A stretch of 11,546 bases of DNA from Clostridiaceae bacterium (GCA_012513545.1 JAAZCB010000241.1:1-11546), one strand, 5' to 3'. Shown: positions 1 to 7,406, numbered from the stretch's first letter. Notes: generated from the sequence alone by a model not told the origin. Translations and numbers: made by a program.

Positions 1-491
1 ATGCCGGCGTAATATTCGATGTGTTGGGTGATGTTACGACAGTATATGCAGCTACCCTTGACAGCAGTGCAATGGTGAAGATAAGTGATGAAACGAATTT
101 TGCATCCATAACTCATGCAATTGCAAGAAATAATGCAAAGTACGGTTTTAAATATACGGTGTATGAATTGTATGATAAAACTACTGGTGCAGTAAAGTAT
201 GTTGGTAGGACTAGACAACCTCTTACGATGAGAAAAATGCAGCATTGGGCTACTGATTCTGCCAAAAAAGGATTGCAAATTCAAGTAGCGAGAATTGAAG
301 GGAAAGAATTAAAAGGTTTATTATACTCAGAAGCAAGGGGATTAGAGCAACTAGCTTATGAAAACTATACCAAAAACGGTATAAAATTGCTAAATAAAAT
401 AAGACCTTTGAGTAATAGTACGAAAAAAGCTGCGACTAAGGCAGCAAAATATCTTGATGATGCAGGGAAGTTTTTAAAGAAAATAATTTAG
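1..491 (+). CDS. C-terminal end of a probable polymorphic toxin with a GIY-YIG-like nuclease tip (5' truncated)
   Basis: The frame is open to the left edge (first whole codon at base 3), so the GTG at 21 is probably internal and this is the tail of a larger protein. The last ~110 residues resemble GIY-YIG nuclease tips of polymorphic toxins. A strand reading TVYELYD (156-176) corresponds to GIY, and YVGRT (198-212) supplies the YIG-like turn and the conserved arginine. Next come a histidine in MQHW (~237-248), EARGLEQ (330-350) with a likely metal-binding glutamate, and LLNKIRP (387-407) with the late conserved asparagine. The tail is lysine-rich. Toxin tips of this kind cut nucleic acid after delivery, with the N-terminal part handling export. 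A pair of immunity-like genes starts 12 bases after the stop, which supports the toxin reading. The delivery domain, and so the secretion route, is outside the window. The family call rests on motif order only. Confidence 0.65.
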   Translation, partial: AGVIFDVLGDVTTVYAATLDSSAMVKISDETNFASITHAIARNNAKYGFKYTVYELYDKTTGAVKYVGRTRQPLTMRKMQHWATDSAKKGLQIQVARIEGKELKGLLYSEARGLEQLAYENYTKNGIKLLNKIRPLSNSTKKAATKAAKYLDDAGKFLKKII

Positions 492-503
492 GAGTGATAT
501 TTA

Positions 504-974
504 GTGGCAAAAAGAATTCGTTATAAAATAGGTGATATATTTCTAGTTCCACTTGAAGATGATTTAAACGGAGTGGGTAGAATACTGAAAAAAGATCAGG
601 CTACTATTTTTATTGAATTGTATAAAATTAAACCTATAAAAGATGTTTCAGAATTTAACTTTGAAGAGGTAATAAGGGAAAAACCATTGGCTATGAGTTG
701 GTGCTATGATAGTTTGATAAAGAAGGGAGAGTGGATAATTATTGATAATAAGCCTATAGAAGAAGAGATTGAAATGCCTTTATTCTGGCATATAGACTCC
801 GGTGATATGAAATATTATATACGTAAAGGAATGCCTGATTGTTTTGAGACTTTTGGAGAGCGGGTTGAAATTTCAAAAGATGATATCGACAAATATGAAG
901 GTGAAGGAATTGGCGATGGATATTCTGAAAGAAATATTTATATCAAAAGGCTTAAGAAAGTAGGTTTACTATAA
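504..974 (+). CDS. Imm26-like immunity protein, copy 1
   Basis: This 156-aa soluble protein has no signal peptide or membrane segment. The N-terminus (residues 4-40: RIRYKIGDIFLVPL, then GVGRIL and IFIELY) has the pattern I associate with Imm26-type immunity proteins: a K/P-G-D-x-F-x-(I/V)-P-L opening followed by a glycine-flanked G-R strand. Conserved tryptophans occur in SWCYD, GEWII and LFWH. The start is GTG at 504 with GGAGTGA at 491-497, which abuts the stop of the toxin tail, so the two are probably co-transcribed. The expected role is cytoplasmic binding and neutralisation of the cognate toxin. The next gene is a paralogue of about 72% identity (hand count of ~43 differences in 156). 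The family name is from memory of its consensus and has not been searched. A non-immunity function is possible, but gene order favours immunity. Confidence 0.65.
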   Translation: MAKRIRYKIGDIFLVPLEDDLNGVGRILKKDQATIFIELYKIKPIKDVSEFNFEEVIREKPLAMSWCYDSLIKKGEWIIIDNKPIEEEIEMPLFWHIDSGDMKYYIRKGMPDCFETFGERVEISKDDIDKYEGEGIGDGYSERNIYIKRLKKVGLL

Positions 975-1023
975 TAATTATCTATAGTTTCAGGCGTGTA
1001 ATCGTCCAATGGAGTGATATATA

Positions 1024-1494
1024 ATGGCAAAAAGAATTCGTTATAAAATAGGTGATATATTTCTAGTTCCACTTGAAAATGATTTAAACGGAGTGGGTAG
1101 AGTATTAAAAAATGACCAAGCTACAATTTTTATTGAATTATATAAGATTAAACCCATAAGGGATGTCTCTGAATTTGACTTTGAAGAGGCTATAAAAAAT
1201 AAACCTTTAGTTATGAAGTGGTGCTATGACGATGGGGTAAGGAAAGGTGAATGGACGATTTTTGATAATAAACCTGTCGATGAAGAAATTGATATGCCGT
1301 ATTTTTGGAGTCAGGATTGTGGCAATTGGAAATATTTTATACGTAAAGGAACAAGTGATTCATTTGATACTGCTGGAGAACGGATTGAAATTTCAAAAGA
1401 GGACATCGACAAATATGAACCATATGGAATTGGAAATGAAATTTCAGAAAGAAACAGATACATGAGAAGACTAAAACAAGCAGGCTTATTATAA
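1024..1494 (+). CDS. Imm26-like immunity protein, copy 2 (tandem paralogue)
   Basis: This is the same length (156 aa) as the preceding gene and aligns with it without gaps. It shares the RIRYKIGDIFLVPL opening, the GVGR strand, the WCYD, GEW and FW motifs, RKG, the GER(V/I)EISK segment, and the GLL C-terminus. It starts with ATG where copy 1 has GTG, after the same GGAGTGATAT ribosome-binding segment (1011-1020). Codons 2-26 match copy 1 in 74 of 75 bases, and later codons differ often, also at silent positions. Most amino-acid differences fall around residues 56-73, 93-117 and 133-148, a plausible zone for partner specificity. Neither copy is broken, so both may be functional. Copy 2 may protect against a variant toxin from neighbours, or replace copy 1 when the toxin tip changes. 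That function is inference. Confidence 0.62.
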   Translation: MAKRIRYKIGDIFLVPLENDLNGVGRVLKNDQATIFIELYKIKPIRDVSEFDFEEAIKNKPLVMKWCYDDGVRKGEWTIFDNKPVDEEIDMPYFWSQDCGNWKYFIRKGTSDSFDTAGERIEISKEDIDKYEPYGIGNEISERNRYMRRLKQAGLL

Positions 1495-1514
1495 ATTATA
1501 AGGGGGATAATGTA

Positions 1515-1865
1515 ATGGGAACATGGGATACTGGTATTTTTGATGATGATCTGGCAATGGATATAAAAACTGAATTTGATGATGCTATTGAAGAGGGAAT
1601 GAGTGTTAAGAAAGCTACAAAGCAAATTCTTGAGTCCTTTGAAGATGAGCTTGAGGATGAGGACGAAGCTTCAATAATATATCTTACACTTGCAGCATTG
1701 CAGCTGGAAAAGGGAAGTGTTGAGAAAAATATAAAAAAGATGGCTCTGGAAATTATTGAATCCGGACAGGATTTGGAAAGATGGGAAGGGGCAGACGAAG
1801 AAGAGTTAAACAAAAGGAAAGTGGTTTTAAATGAATTGAAAGAAAAGTTATTGGAACAAAAATAG
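1515..1865 (+). CDS. DUF4259-like small acidic protein
   Basis: This 116-aa protein opens with MGTWDTGIFDDDLAMDI. That matches the M-G-(A/T)-W-x-x-G-x-F-x-(N/D)-D-x-A-x-D opening I associate with DUF4259, whose function is unknown. It is strongly acidic in the middle (FEDELEDEDEAS, residues ~36-47), and the remainder looks helical with an EELNKRK..LNELKEKL amphipathic end. It has no signal peptide or membrane segment. ATG at 1515 follows AGGGGGAT at 1501-1508, 20 bases after the second immunity-like gene, and a terminator lies just beyond the stop. It is therefore probably the last gene of the toxin/immunity transcript. Proteins with this opening also occur outside toxin loci, so a third immunity role is only a possibility. 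The family call is moderate and the function is unknown. Confidence 0.55.
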   Translation: MGTWDTGIFDDDLAMDIKTEFDDAIEEGMSVKKATKQILESFEDELEDEDEASIIYLTLAALQLEKGSVEKNIKKMALEIIESGQDLERWEGADEEELNKRKVVLNELKEKLLEQK

Positions 1866-1872
1866 CAGAATC

Positions 1873-1896
1873 AGCTGGAGAAATCCAGCTTTTTTT
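1873..1896 (+). terminator. Rho-independent terminator closing the toxin/immunity cassette
   Basis: A perfect 7-bp stem, AGCTGGA (1873-1879) paired with TCCAGCT (1884-1890), is closed by a GAAA tetraloop and followed directly by a T run (1890-1896). It starts 7 bases after the stop of the DUF4259-like gene. It separates the accessory cassette from the xylose operon. Confidence 0.85.
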
Positions 1897-1941
1897 GTGG
1901 TCAATCAAATACTAATATTACATTATAAACTATGGGCAATA

Positions 1942-1970
1942 TTTTCAAATTCTATTGAAAAAACTTTCAA
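1942..1970 (+). promoter_or_regulatory. Candidate operator: three TTTCAA/TTGAAA half-sites over the -35 box
   Basis: TTTTCAA (1942-1948) and TTGAAAA (1955-1961) form a 7-bp inverted repeat with a 6-base gap. The same TTGAAA also pairs with TTTCAA (1965-1970) across 4 bases. The half-site centres are 12 and 10 bp apart, roughly one helical turn each, so a dimer or a pair of dimers could bind one face. The site lies on the promoter of an operon that encodes its own ROK repressor, the natural candidate to bind it. It is not the TTAGTTTGTTT-type operator of Bacillus XylR. AT-rich DNA gives such short repeats by chance fairly often. Confidence 0.45.
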
Positions 1971-1983
1971 ATCGGAATATACT
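1955..1983 (+). promoter_or_regulatory. SigA-type promoter of the xyl operon
   Basis: The -35 box TTGAAA (1955-1960) and -10 box TATACT (1978-1983) have an ideal 17-base spacer. Transcription would start near 1990, about 40 bases before the xylB start, which leaves a short leader. The -35 box is itself the middle half-site of an inverted-repeat array, so repressor binding there would block RNA polymerase. The call is from sequence pattern only. Confidence 0.7.
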
Positions 1984-2028
1984 TAATAATGTGAGATTAC
2001 AAAGTTAATTTGAATAGGGGGGATAAGT

Positions 2029-3555
2029 TTGTCATTTTTGCTGGGTATTGATATCGGTACATCAGGTACTAAAACAGTACTGTTTGATGTAAACGGAAAT
2101 ACGGTTGCCAGTGCATTGGAAGAGTATCCTTTATACCAGCCCAACTTAGGATGGGCTGAACAGGACCCTGAAGACTGGTGGAGGGCCACATACACCACAA
2201 TTAAAGCTGTTATTTCCAAAAGCGGAATTCAGGCTTCTGACATTAAGGGTGTCGGCCTTTCCGGTCAAATGCATGGAGCTGTGCTTCTGGACAAAGATTA
2301 CAACGTACTTAGAAAGGCTATTATCTGGTGTGATCAGCGCAGTTTCCTGGAATGTGATCAGATTACTTCCATCATAGGCAGGGAAAGACTGATTGAGATT
2401 ACTGCAAATCCTGCGTTGACAGGGTTTACCGCTTCAAAAATACTTTGGGTAAAAAATAATGAACCACAAATTTTTGAAAAGGTAAATAAAATCCTTTTGC
2501 CTAAAGACTACATTAGATTCCGCTTAACCGGAGAATTTGCAACAGAGGTTTCCGATGCCAGCGGTATGCAGCTTATGGATATACCGGGCAGAAAGTGGAG
2601 CAGTGAGGTGCTGGGTAAGCTTGGTATTGAACAGAGCATGCTCGGTAAGCTTTACGAATCCCAGGAGATCAGCGGTAAAGTCAACAGGGCAGCTTCGGAG
2701 ATTACAGGTCTGAAAGAAGGAACTCCGGTTGCAGGCGGTGCAGGCGATCAGGCTGCTGGTGCTGTTGGAAACGGTATAGTTAAAACAGGTGTTGTATCAT
2801 CAACAATAGGAACATCTGGTGTTGTTTTTGCATTTTCTGAAAATGTCAGCATTGATCCAAAAGGAAGGGTTCATACCTTCTGTCACGCAGTTCCGAACAC
2901 CTGGCATATCATGGGAGTTACACAGGGTGCAGGCTTATCACTTAAATGGTTCCGTGACAATTTCTGCATAGAAGAAAAAAGGACAGCCGATCTTTTGAAG
3001 ATTGACCCATATGTGCTTATGGACCAGGAAGCGGAAAAAGTAACTGCCGGATGTAACGGGCTTATTTATTTGCCTTATTTGATGGGAGAGAGAACACCTC
3101 ACCTTGACCCTAACGCTAAAGGCGTATTCTTCGGATTGTCAGCCAAACATGAAAAACCCGACATGATAAGGTCTGTTATGGAAGGCGTAGTTTACAGCCT
3201 CAAGGACTGCCTTGAAATTATAAGAGAAATGGGCGTTGACGTATCAGAGGTAAGAGCATCGGGCGGCGGCGGAAAAAGCAAGCTGTGGAGACAGATGCAG
3301 GCTGATGTTTTCGGAAAGGAAATTACTACAATAAATTCCTCAGAAGGACCTGCTCTTGGTGTTGCTCTGCTTGCAGGAGTCGGAACAGGCGTTTATAGCA
3401 GTGTAAACCAGGCATGTGAAGCAGTTATAAAGGTAAAAACCAAACAGAGCGCTGATATGGAGATTAATTCAAAATATGAGAAGTTCTACGGTATTTACAA
3501 GCAGCTTTACAATTCACTTAAAAAAGATTTTACAGATCTTGCAGGAATACTATAA
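2029..3555 (+). CDS. xylB: Xylulokinase
   Basis: This enzyme phosphorylates D-xylulose to D-xylulose 5-phosphate with ATP in the cytoplasm, feeding the pentose phosphate pathway. The 508-aa length is typical of FGGY-family XylB. The N-terminal domain opens with the phosphate-binding loop GIDIGTSGTKT (residues 6-16). GLSGQMHG (~78-85) is the substrate-side signature. D240 in GAGDQAAGAVGNG is the catalytic base position. GTSGV and GERTPHLDPNAKG follow, and ASGGGGKSKLW is the C-terminal ATP-site signature. The start is TTG at 2029, chosen because AGGGGGG (2016-2022) is well spaced and because any later methionine would remove the phosphate loop. It is the first gene of the operon, 15 bases before the ROK regulator. 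The regulator and xylA nearby make xylulose the likely substrate rather than another FGGY sugar. Confidence 0.95.
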   Translation: MSFLLGIDIGTSGTKTVLFDVNGNTVASALEEYPLYQPNLGWAEQDPEDWWRATYTTIKAVISKSGIQASDIKGVGLSGQMHGAVLLDKDYNVLRKAIIWCDQRSFLECDQITSIIGRERLIEITANPALTGFTASKILWVKNNEPQIFEKVNKILLPKDYIRFRLTGEFATEVSDASGMQLMDIPGRKWSSEVLGKLGIEQSMLGKLYESQEISGKVNRAASEITGLKEGTPVAGGAGDQAAGAVGNGIVKTGVVSSTIGTSGVVFAFSENVSIDPKGRVHTFCHAVPNTWHIMGVTQGAGLSLKWFRDNFCIEEKRTADLLKIDPYVLMDQEAEKVTAGCNGLIYLPYLMGERTPHLDPNAKGVFFGLSAKHEKPDMIRSVMEGVVYSLKDCLEIIREMGVDVSEVRASGGGGKSKLWRQMQADVFGKEITTINSSEGPALGVALLAGVGTGVYSSVNQACEAVIKVKTKQSADMEINSKYEKFYGIYKQLYNSLKKDFTDLAGIL

Positions 3556-3570
3556 ATCTTCGGAGTTTTT

Positions 3571-4773
3571 ATGACAAAAAGCAGGGTTGGAAACAACAAA
3601 TACCTAAAAGTGTTCAATCAAACAGTAATACTCGATTTGATTAGGATACACAAGGAAATATCCAGAGCGGAGCTTTCCAAAATAACAGGTTTGTCGGCTA
3701 CTGCAATCGGTAGTATAGTATCGGAGTTGCTGGAAGCCGGATATATTACCGAGACTGGAATTGGCAAGTCGCAGGGCGGAAGAAGGCCGGTTTTACTGGA
3801 ACTTAAGCCTGAGTCTTTTTATTCCATTGGAGTAGACCTTGATATCGACTATATCAGGCTTGTGCTTATGGATATAACAAGCAGGGTTATAGACGAAAGA
3901 CTTGTTGATGTGCCAAGACCCGTATTGTTTGATGAGATTACAAAGGTAATTGCAGAAGAAATCGACAAAGTAATTGCATATAACAGGATAGAAAAGTCAA
4001 GACTACTTGGGATAGGGATTTCGATACCTGGTATGATTGACAGCAGGGTTGGCAAGGTAATTCTTGCTCCGAACCTCGAATGGGAGAACGTGGATATAAA
4101 AACACGCTTAACCACGCTGGCGGCCTTGCCTGTTTATGTTGAAAACGAGTCCATGGCATCAGCGATATGTGAGAACTGGATCGGCAACTGTCAGGAAATT
4201 AAAAACTTCGTTTGTATAAACATAATGTCCGGAATAGGCTCAGGTATATTCATTGACGGAAAACCATACCGTGGTGCAGGTGGAAGTACCGGAGAGGTTG
4301 GACATATAGTAGTGGATGACAGCGGAAAAAAATGCGGCTGCGGAAATTACGGATGTCTTGAAACCTACTCGTCAACTACGGGAATTGTTGAAAGAGCACA
4401 GCAGTTGGTTAAACAGGGCGTGGTTTCAAAGCTCAATGCTGTTGAAAATATTGAGGACATCAATATAAAGACAGTTATTGCCGCTGCAAAGGAAGGCGAC
4501 GAGGTAGCCAGGAACATACTGGTGGAATCCGCAAGATTTCTGGGATTGGCTATATCAAGTGTTGTAAATATCCTGAATCCTGAAAAAATAGTTTTGGGAA
4601 AAGAGTTTGTCAACTATGCCGATATTGCTATGCACCAGATAAAAGATATTGTTGAGTGCAAGGCATTAAAACAGCCTGCAAGTGACGTTGAAATAATTAA
4701 ATCAGATCTGGGGGAAAGGGCTTCAGTTTTAGGGGCTGCGATTATCCCGATAAAAGTACTATTTGGAAAATGA
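3571..4773 (+). CDS. xylR: ROK-family transcriptional repressor, probable xylose regulator
   Basis: This 400-aa protein has an N-terminal winged helix-turn-helix (residues ~15-75: [24 protein letters not shown].. then a GGRRP wing), followed by a ROK sugar-binding domain. The domain carries [11 protein letters not shown] (~147-157), a GEVGH motif (241-245), and cysteines C255, C257 and C262. With H245, these form the usual structural zinc site before CLE. Two kinase features are degraded: the usual DxGGT phosphate loop reads DLDID (89-93), and the catalytic ENDA-type motif reads VENES (190-194 region). It should therefore bind a sugar but not phosphorylate it, as in XylR/NagC regulators. ATG at 3571 follows CGGAG (3561-3565). 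Lying between xylB and xylA, it would be autoregulated and respond to xylose. The symbol rests on context; the inducer is not proven. Confidence 0.82.
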   Translation: MTKSRVGNNKYLKVFNQTVILDLIRIHKEISRAELSKITGLSATAIGSIVSELLEAGYITETGIGKSQGGRRPVLLELKPESFYSIGVDLDIDYIRLVLMDITSRVIDERLVDVPRPVLFDEITKVIAEEIDKVIAYNRIEKSRLLGIGISIPGMIDSRVGKVILAPNLEWENVDIKTRLTTLAALPVYVENESMASAICENWIGNCQEIKNFVCINIMSGIGSGIFIDGKPYRGAGGSTGEVGHIVVDDSGKKCGCGNYGCLETYSSTTGIVERAQQLVKQGVVSKLNAVENIEDINIKTVIAAAKEGDEVARNILVESARFLGLAISSVVNILNPEKIVLGKEFVNYADIAMHQIKDIVECKALKQPASDVEIIKSDLGERASVLGAAIIPIKVLFGK

Positions 4774-4804
4774 TAATAATATTAATTTAAGGAGGCATTT
4801 TATT

Positions 4805-6124
4805 ATGTCAGAATATTTTAAGAACGTATCAAAAATCAAATATGAAGGTAAAGATTCAGACAACCCGTTAGCGTTTAAGTATTACAATGCTGACGAAGTT
4901 GTAGGCGGCAAGACCATGAAGGAGCATTTGCGTTTCGCAGTTGCATACTGGCATACATTCCAAGGAGGAGGCGCAGATCCGTTTGGAGCAGGCACTGCTC
5001 AAAGACCGTGGGATAACTTAAGCGACCCAATGGATATTGCAAGAGCAAAAGTTGCTGCAAACTTCGAATTCTGTGAAAAGCTCGGAGTACCTTTCTTCTG
5101 TTTCCATGACAGGGATATAGCTCCTGAAGCTTCAACACTTGCAGAAACAAACAAGAGACTTGATGAAATTGTTGCTCTTATAAAAGAAAACATGAAAAGC
5201 AGCAGTGTTAAACTTCTCTGGGGTACAACAAATGCTTTCGGCAATCCAAGGTTTGTACACGGTGCATCCACTTCACCAAACGCTGACGTATTTGCATACG
5301 CTGCAGCCCAGGTTAAGAAAGCCATGGAAATCACAATGGAGCTCGGCGGACAGAACTATGTATTCTGGGGCGGCAGAGAAGGTTACGAGACACTTCTCAA
5401 CACAGACATGAAGCTTGAGCTTGACAATATGGGAAGATTCCTTAGAATGGCTGTAGAATATGCAAAAGAAATAGGCTTTACAGGCCAGTTCCTGATTGAA
5501 CCAAAGCCGAAGGAACCTACAAAGCACCAGTATGACTTTGATACTGCAACTGTAATAGGTTTCTTAAGAACTTATGGTCTTGAAAAGGATTTCAAGATGA
5601 ATATCGAAGCAAACCATGCTACACTTGCAGCTCATACCTTCCAGCATGAACTCCAGGTTTCAAGAATCAACGGAGTTTTGGGAAGCATTGATGCAAACCA
5701 GGGTGATTTACTGCTTGGATGGGATACTGACCAATTCCCGACTAACATTTACGATACAACTCTTGCTATGTATGAAGTACTTAAAGCCGGCGGCTTTACC
5801 AAAGGCGGCCTGAACTTCGACTCCAAGGTAAGAAGAGGTTCCTTTGAAGCAGTTGATCTTTTCCATGCTCACATTGCAGGTATGGATTCCTTTGCAAAAG
5901 GCTTAAAAGCTGCATATAAAATGATACAGGATGGAAAGATTGACAAATTTATCGAAGAAAGATACCAGAGCTACAAGAGCGGCATTGGCGCTGACATCGT
6001 AAGTGGCAAGGTTGGTTTTAAAGAACTTGAAAAATATGCACTTTCAAATGATCAGGTTAAAAATACTTCAGGAAGGCAAGAATATCTTGAAACTTTGCTT
6101 AACAAGTATATAATTGAAGGATAA
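4805..6124 (+). CDS. xylA: Xylose isomerase (class II)
   Basis: This enzyme interconverts D-xylose and D-xylulose (and D-glucose and fructose, less well) with two divalent metal ions, as a cytoplasmic tetramer. From the ATG at 4805 the protein is 439 aa, the class II length, and every active-site residue sits at its canonical class II number. These are H101 and D104 in FHDRD, E232 and K234 in IEPKPKEP, E268 and H271 in NIEANH, D296 in SIDAN, D307 and D309 in GWDTD, and D339 in LNFDS. A longer reading from TTG at 4763 would overlap the regulator's end; the ATG is preferred because GGAGG at 4791-4795 is ideally placed. It lies 31 bases after the ROK gene, and galM follows 8 bases later. I see no defect in it. 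Confidence 0.97.
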   Translation: MSEYFKNVSKIKYEGKDSDNPLAFKYYNADEVVGGKTMKEHLRFAVAYWHTFQGGGADPFGAGTAQRPWDNLSDPMDIARAKVAANFEFCEKLGVPFFCFHDRDIAPEASTLAETNKRLDEIVALIKENMKSSSVKLLWGTTNAFGNPRFVHGASTSPNADVFAYAAAQVKKAMEITMELGGQNYVFWGGREGYETLLNTDMKLELDNMGRFLRMAVEYAKEIGFTGQFLIEPKPKEPTKHQYDFDTATVIGFLRTYGLEKDFKMNIEANHATLAAHTFQHELQVSRINGVLGSIDANQGDLLLGWDTDQFPTNIYDTTLAMYEVLKAGGFTKGGLNFDSKVRRGSFEAVDLFHAHIAGMDSFAKGLKAAYKMIQDGKIDKFIEERYQSYKSGIGADIVSGKVGFKELEKYALSNDQVKNTSGRQEYLETLLNKYIIEG

Positions 6125-6132
6125 TTAAGATT

Positions 6133-7194
6133 ATGTGTATTTTAGAAGAGAAATTTGGTAATTTTGAAGGTGTAGGTAGTGTAAATATCTATACCCTTAC
6201 AAATGCAAACGGCATGAAAGCGAAAATTACCAATTATGGGGGAGTAGTAGTATCACTTTATGTGCCAGATAAAAATGGAAAACTGGAGGATGTTGTTTTA
6301 GGTTATGACAATCTCCAGGACTATTTGAAGGATATATTCTTTTTTGGAGCCATAATTGGGAGGTATGCCAACAGAATTGAAGATTCAAGTTTTGAGCTTA
6401 ACGGCTCTAGTTATGCTCTGTTTGCAACTGAAGGGAAACATCATCTGCATGGAGGGATAAAAGGATTTGATAAGGTAGTATGGGAGGCTGACGTCGTAAA
6501 GAAAGATAACCTTCAGTGTCTTCAGCTTTCATATCTGAGTGTGGATGGAGAAGAAAACTACCCTGGAAATCTTGATGTAAAGGTTATATACTCCATAACA
6601 GATGATAATTCCCTCAAAATCGACTACTATGCAGTATCTGACAAGGATACCGTGGTGAACCTGACAAATCATTCTTATTTTAACTTGTCAGGTCACGAAT
6701 GCGGTGACATATTGAAGCATGAACTCAAGCTTAACTGCAACAGTTTTACTCCTATAGACGGGGACTGCATACCGACAGGTGAAATCAGGAGTGTTAAGGG
6801 GACGCCATTGGATTTTACAACAATGAGACCTATTGGTGAAGGTATTTCGGCGAATGATCAACAAATCCTTTATGGAAAGGGTTTTGACCATAACCTTGTA
6901 ATCAGTATGGAAGACAAGGACCTGAAAAAGGCTGCTGAAGTATTTGATCCTTCGAGCGGAAGGGTTATGGAGGTTTATACAACTAAACCCGGTATTCAGT
7001 TTTATTCAGGCAACAACATTTTGGCCGGTACCTCCGGCAAGAATGGTGCCGGATATAATAAGAGATCCGGATTCTGCCTTGAAACTCAATACTTTCCAAA
7101 CTCTTTAAAGCACAGAAATTTCCCATCACCTGTAATTAAGGCAGGACAGGAATACAGGCATACAACCATTTACAAGTTTTCAGCAAAAAGCTGA
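6133..7194 (+). CDS. galM: Aldose 1-epimerase (mutarotase)
   Basis: This enzyme interconverts the alpha and beta anomers of aldoses, so the anomer favoured by the isomerase is not limiting. The 353-aa length is normal for GalM. The landmarks appear in order: NYGGVVVSLYVPD (34-46), GRYANRI (76-82) with the conserved R/N/R, HLHGG with H106, NLTNHSYFNLSG with catalytic acid H180, GFDHNLVI with D252, and FCLETQYFPNS with catalytic base E317. ATG at 6133 follows the xylA stop by 8 bases. Its only Shine-Dalgarno, AAGGA (6117-6121), lies in the last xylA codons, which suggests translational coupling. It is the last gene before the operon terminator. The nominal galactose specificity of the symbol is unproven; context points to xylose or glucose. 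Confidence 0.92.
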   Translation: MCILEEKFGNFEGVGSVNIYTLTNANGMKAKITNYGGVVVSLYVPDKNGKLEDVVLGYDNLQDYLKDIFFFGAIIGRYANRIEDSSFELNGSSYALFATEGKHHLHGGIKGFDKVVWEADVVKKDNLQCLQLSYLSVDGEENYPGNLDVKVIYSITDDNSLKIDYYAVSDKDTVVNLTNHSYFNLSGHECGDILKHELKLNCNSFTPIDGDCIPTGEIRSVKGTPLDFTTMRPIGEGISANDQQILYGKGFDHNLVISMEDKDLKKAAEVFDPSSGRVMEVYTTKPGIQFYSGNNILAGTSGKNGAGYNKRSGFCLETQYFPNSLKHRNFPSPVIKAGQEYRHTTIYKFSAKS

Positions 7195-7276
7195 TACATC
7201 GGCTAATTGAAGCATTACTTGTTATGAGGCACTAAAAGATAAATGAGAGTAATATAATAGAAATGTAAACAGTCTT

Positions 7277-7315
7277 AAACCGGTTATAAGGGGTCAAACC
7301 CGTATAACCGGTTTT
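7277..7315 (+). terminator. Long hairpin terminator ending the xyl operon
   Basis: AAACCGGTTATA (7277-7288) pairs perfectly with TATAACCGGTTT (7303-7314). A further inner stem GGGT (7291-7294)/ACCC (7298-7301) lies around a CAA loop, with a small asymmetric bulge between the stems. The T run is short (7312-7315), so termination may be incomplete. The A run on the 5' side also allows it to act on the opposite strand. Confidence 0.7.
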
Positions 7316-7376
7316 GCATTATGCTTACATATTTTTCATCGCATTTATCACATCCGCCAATTTGCAGGATTGAGTA

Positions 7377-7405
7377 TTGACTCTTGCAAAAAATAGTGTT
7401 ACCAT
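7377..7405 (+). promoter_or_regulatory. Candidate lysA promoter with overlapping inverted repeat
   Basis: TTGACT (7377-7382) and TACCAT (7400-7405) are separated by 17 bases. The -35 box is near consensus and the -10 matches four of six positions. The -35 lies inside an imperfect inverted repeat: TTTGCA (7361-7366) with TGCAAA (7385-7390), and inside it GAGT (7372-7375) with ACTC (7380-7383). That may be an operator. Start mapping would settle it. Confidence 0.45.
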
Positions 7406-7406
7406 A

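Noticed and set aside
21..23. GTG at 21 as the true start of the first gene
   Set aside because: The frame is open to the left edge and no clear ribosome binding site precedes it; the protein reads like the tail of a longer one.
1311..1813. Minus-strand open frames across the second immunity gene and the DUF4259-like gene
   Set aside because: Low-complexity shadows (long serine runs antisense to acidic codons) without ribosome binding sites or family motifs.
1900..2028. CcpA catabolite-response element near the xyl promoter
   Set aside because: No segment fits the TGxxAxCGxTxxCA-type consensus well enough to report.
4763..4804. TTG at 4763 as the xylA start
   Set aside because: It overlaps the ROK gene and adds 14 residues unlike the family. 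GGAGG at 4791-4795 directs the start to 4805, which puts the active-site residues at canonical class II positions.
5205..5411. Short open frames inside xylA on either strand
   Set aside because: They lie fully within a gene with all catalytic residues conserved and show no independent signals.
7253..7258. TATAAT as a promoter -10 box downstream of galM
   Set aside because: No acceptable -35 box lies 16-18 bases upstream, and a terminator hairpin follows directly.
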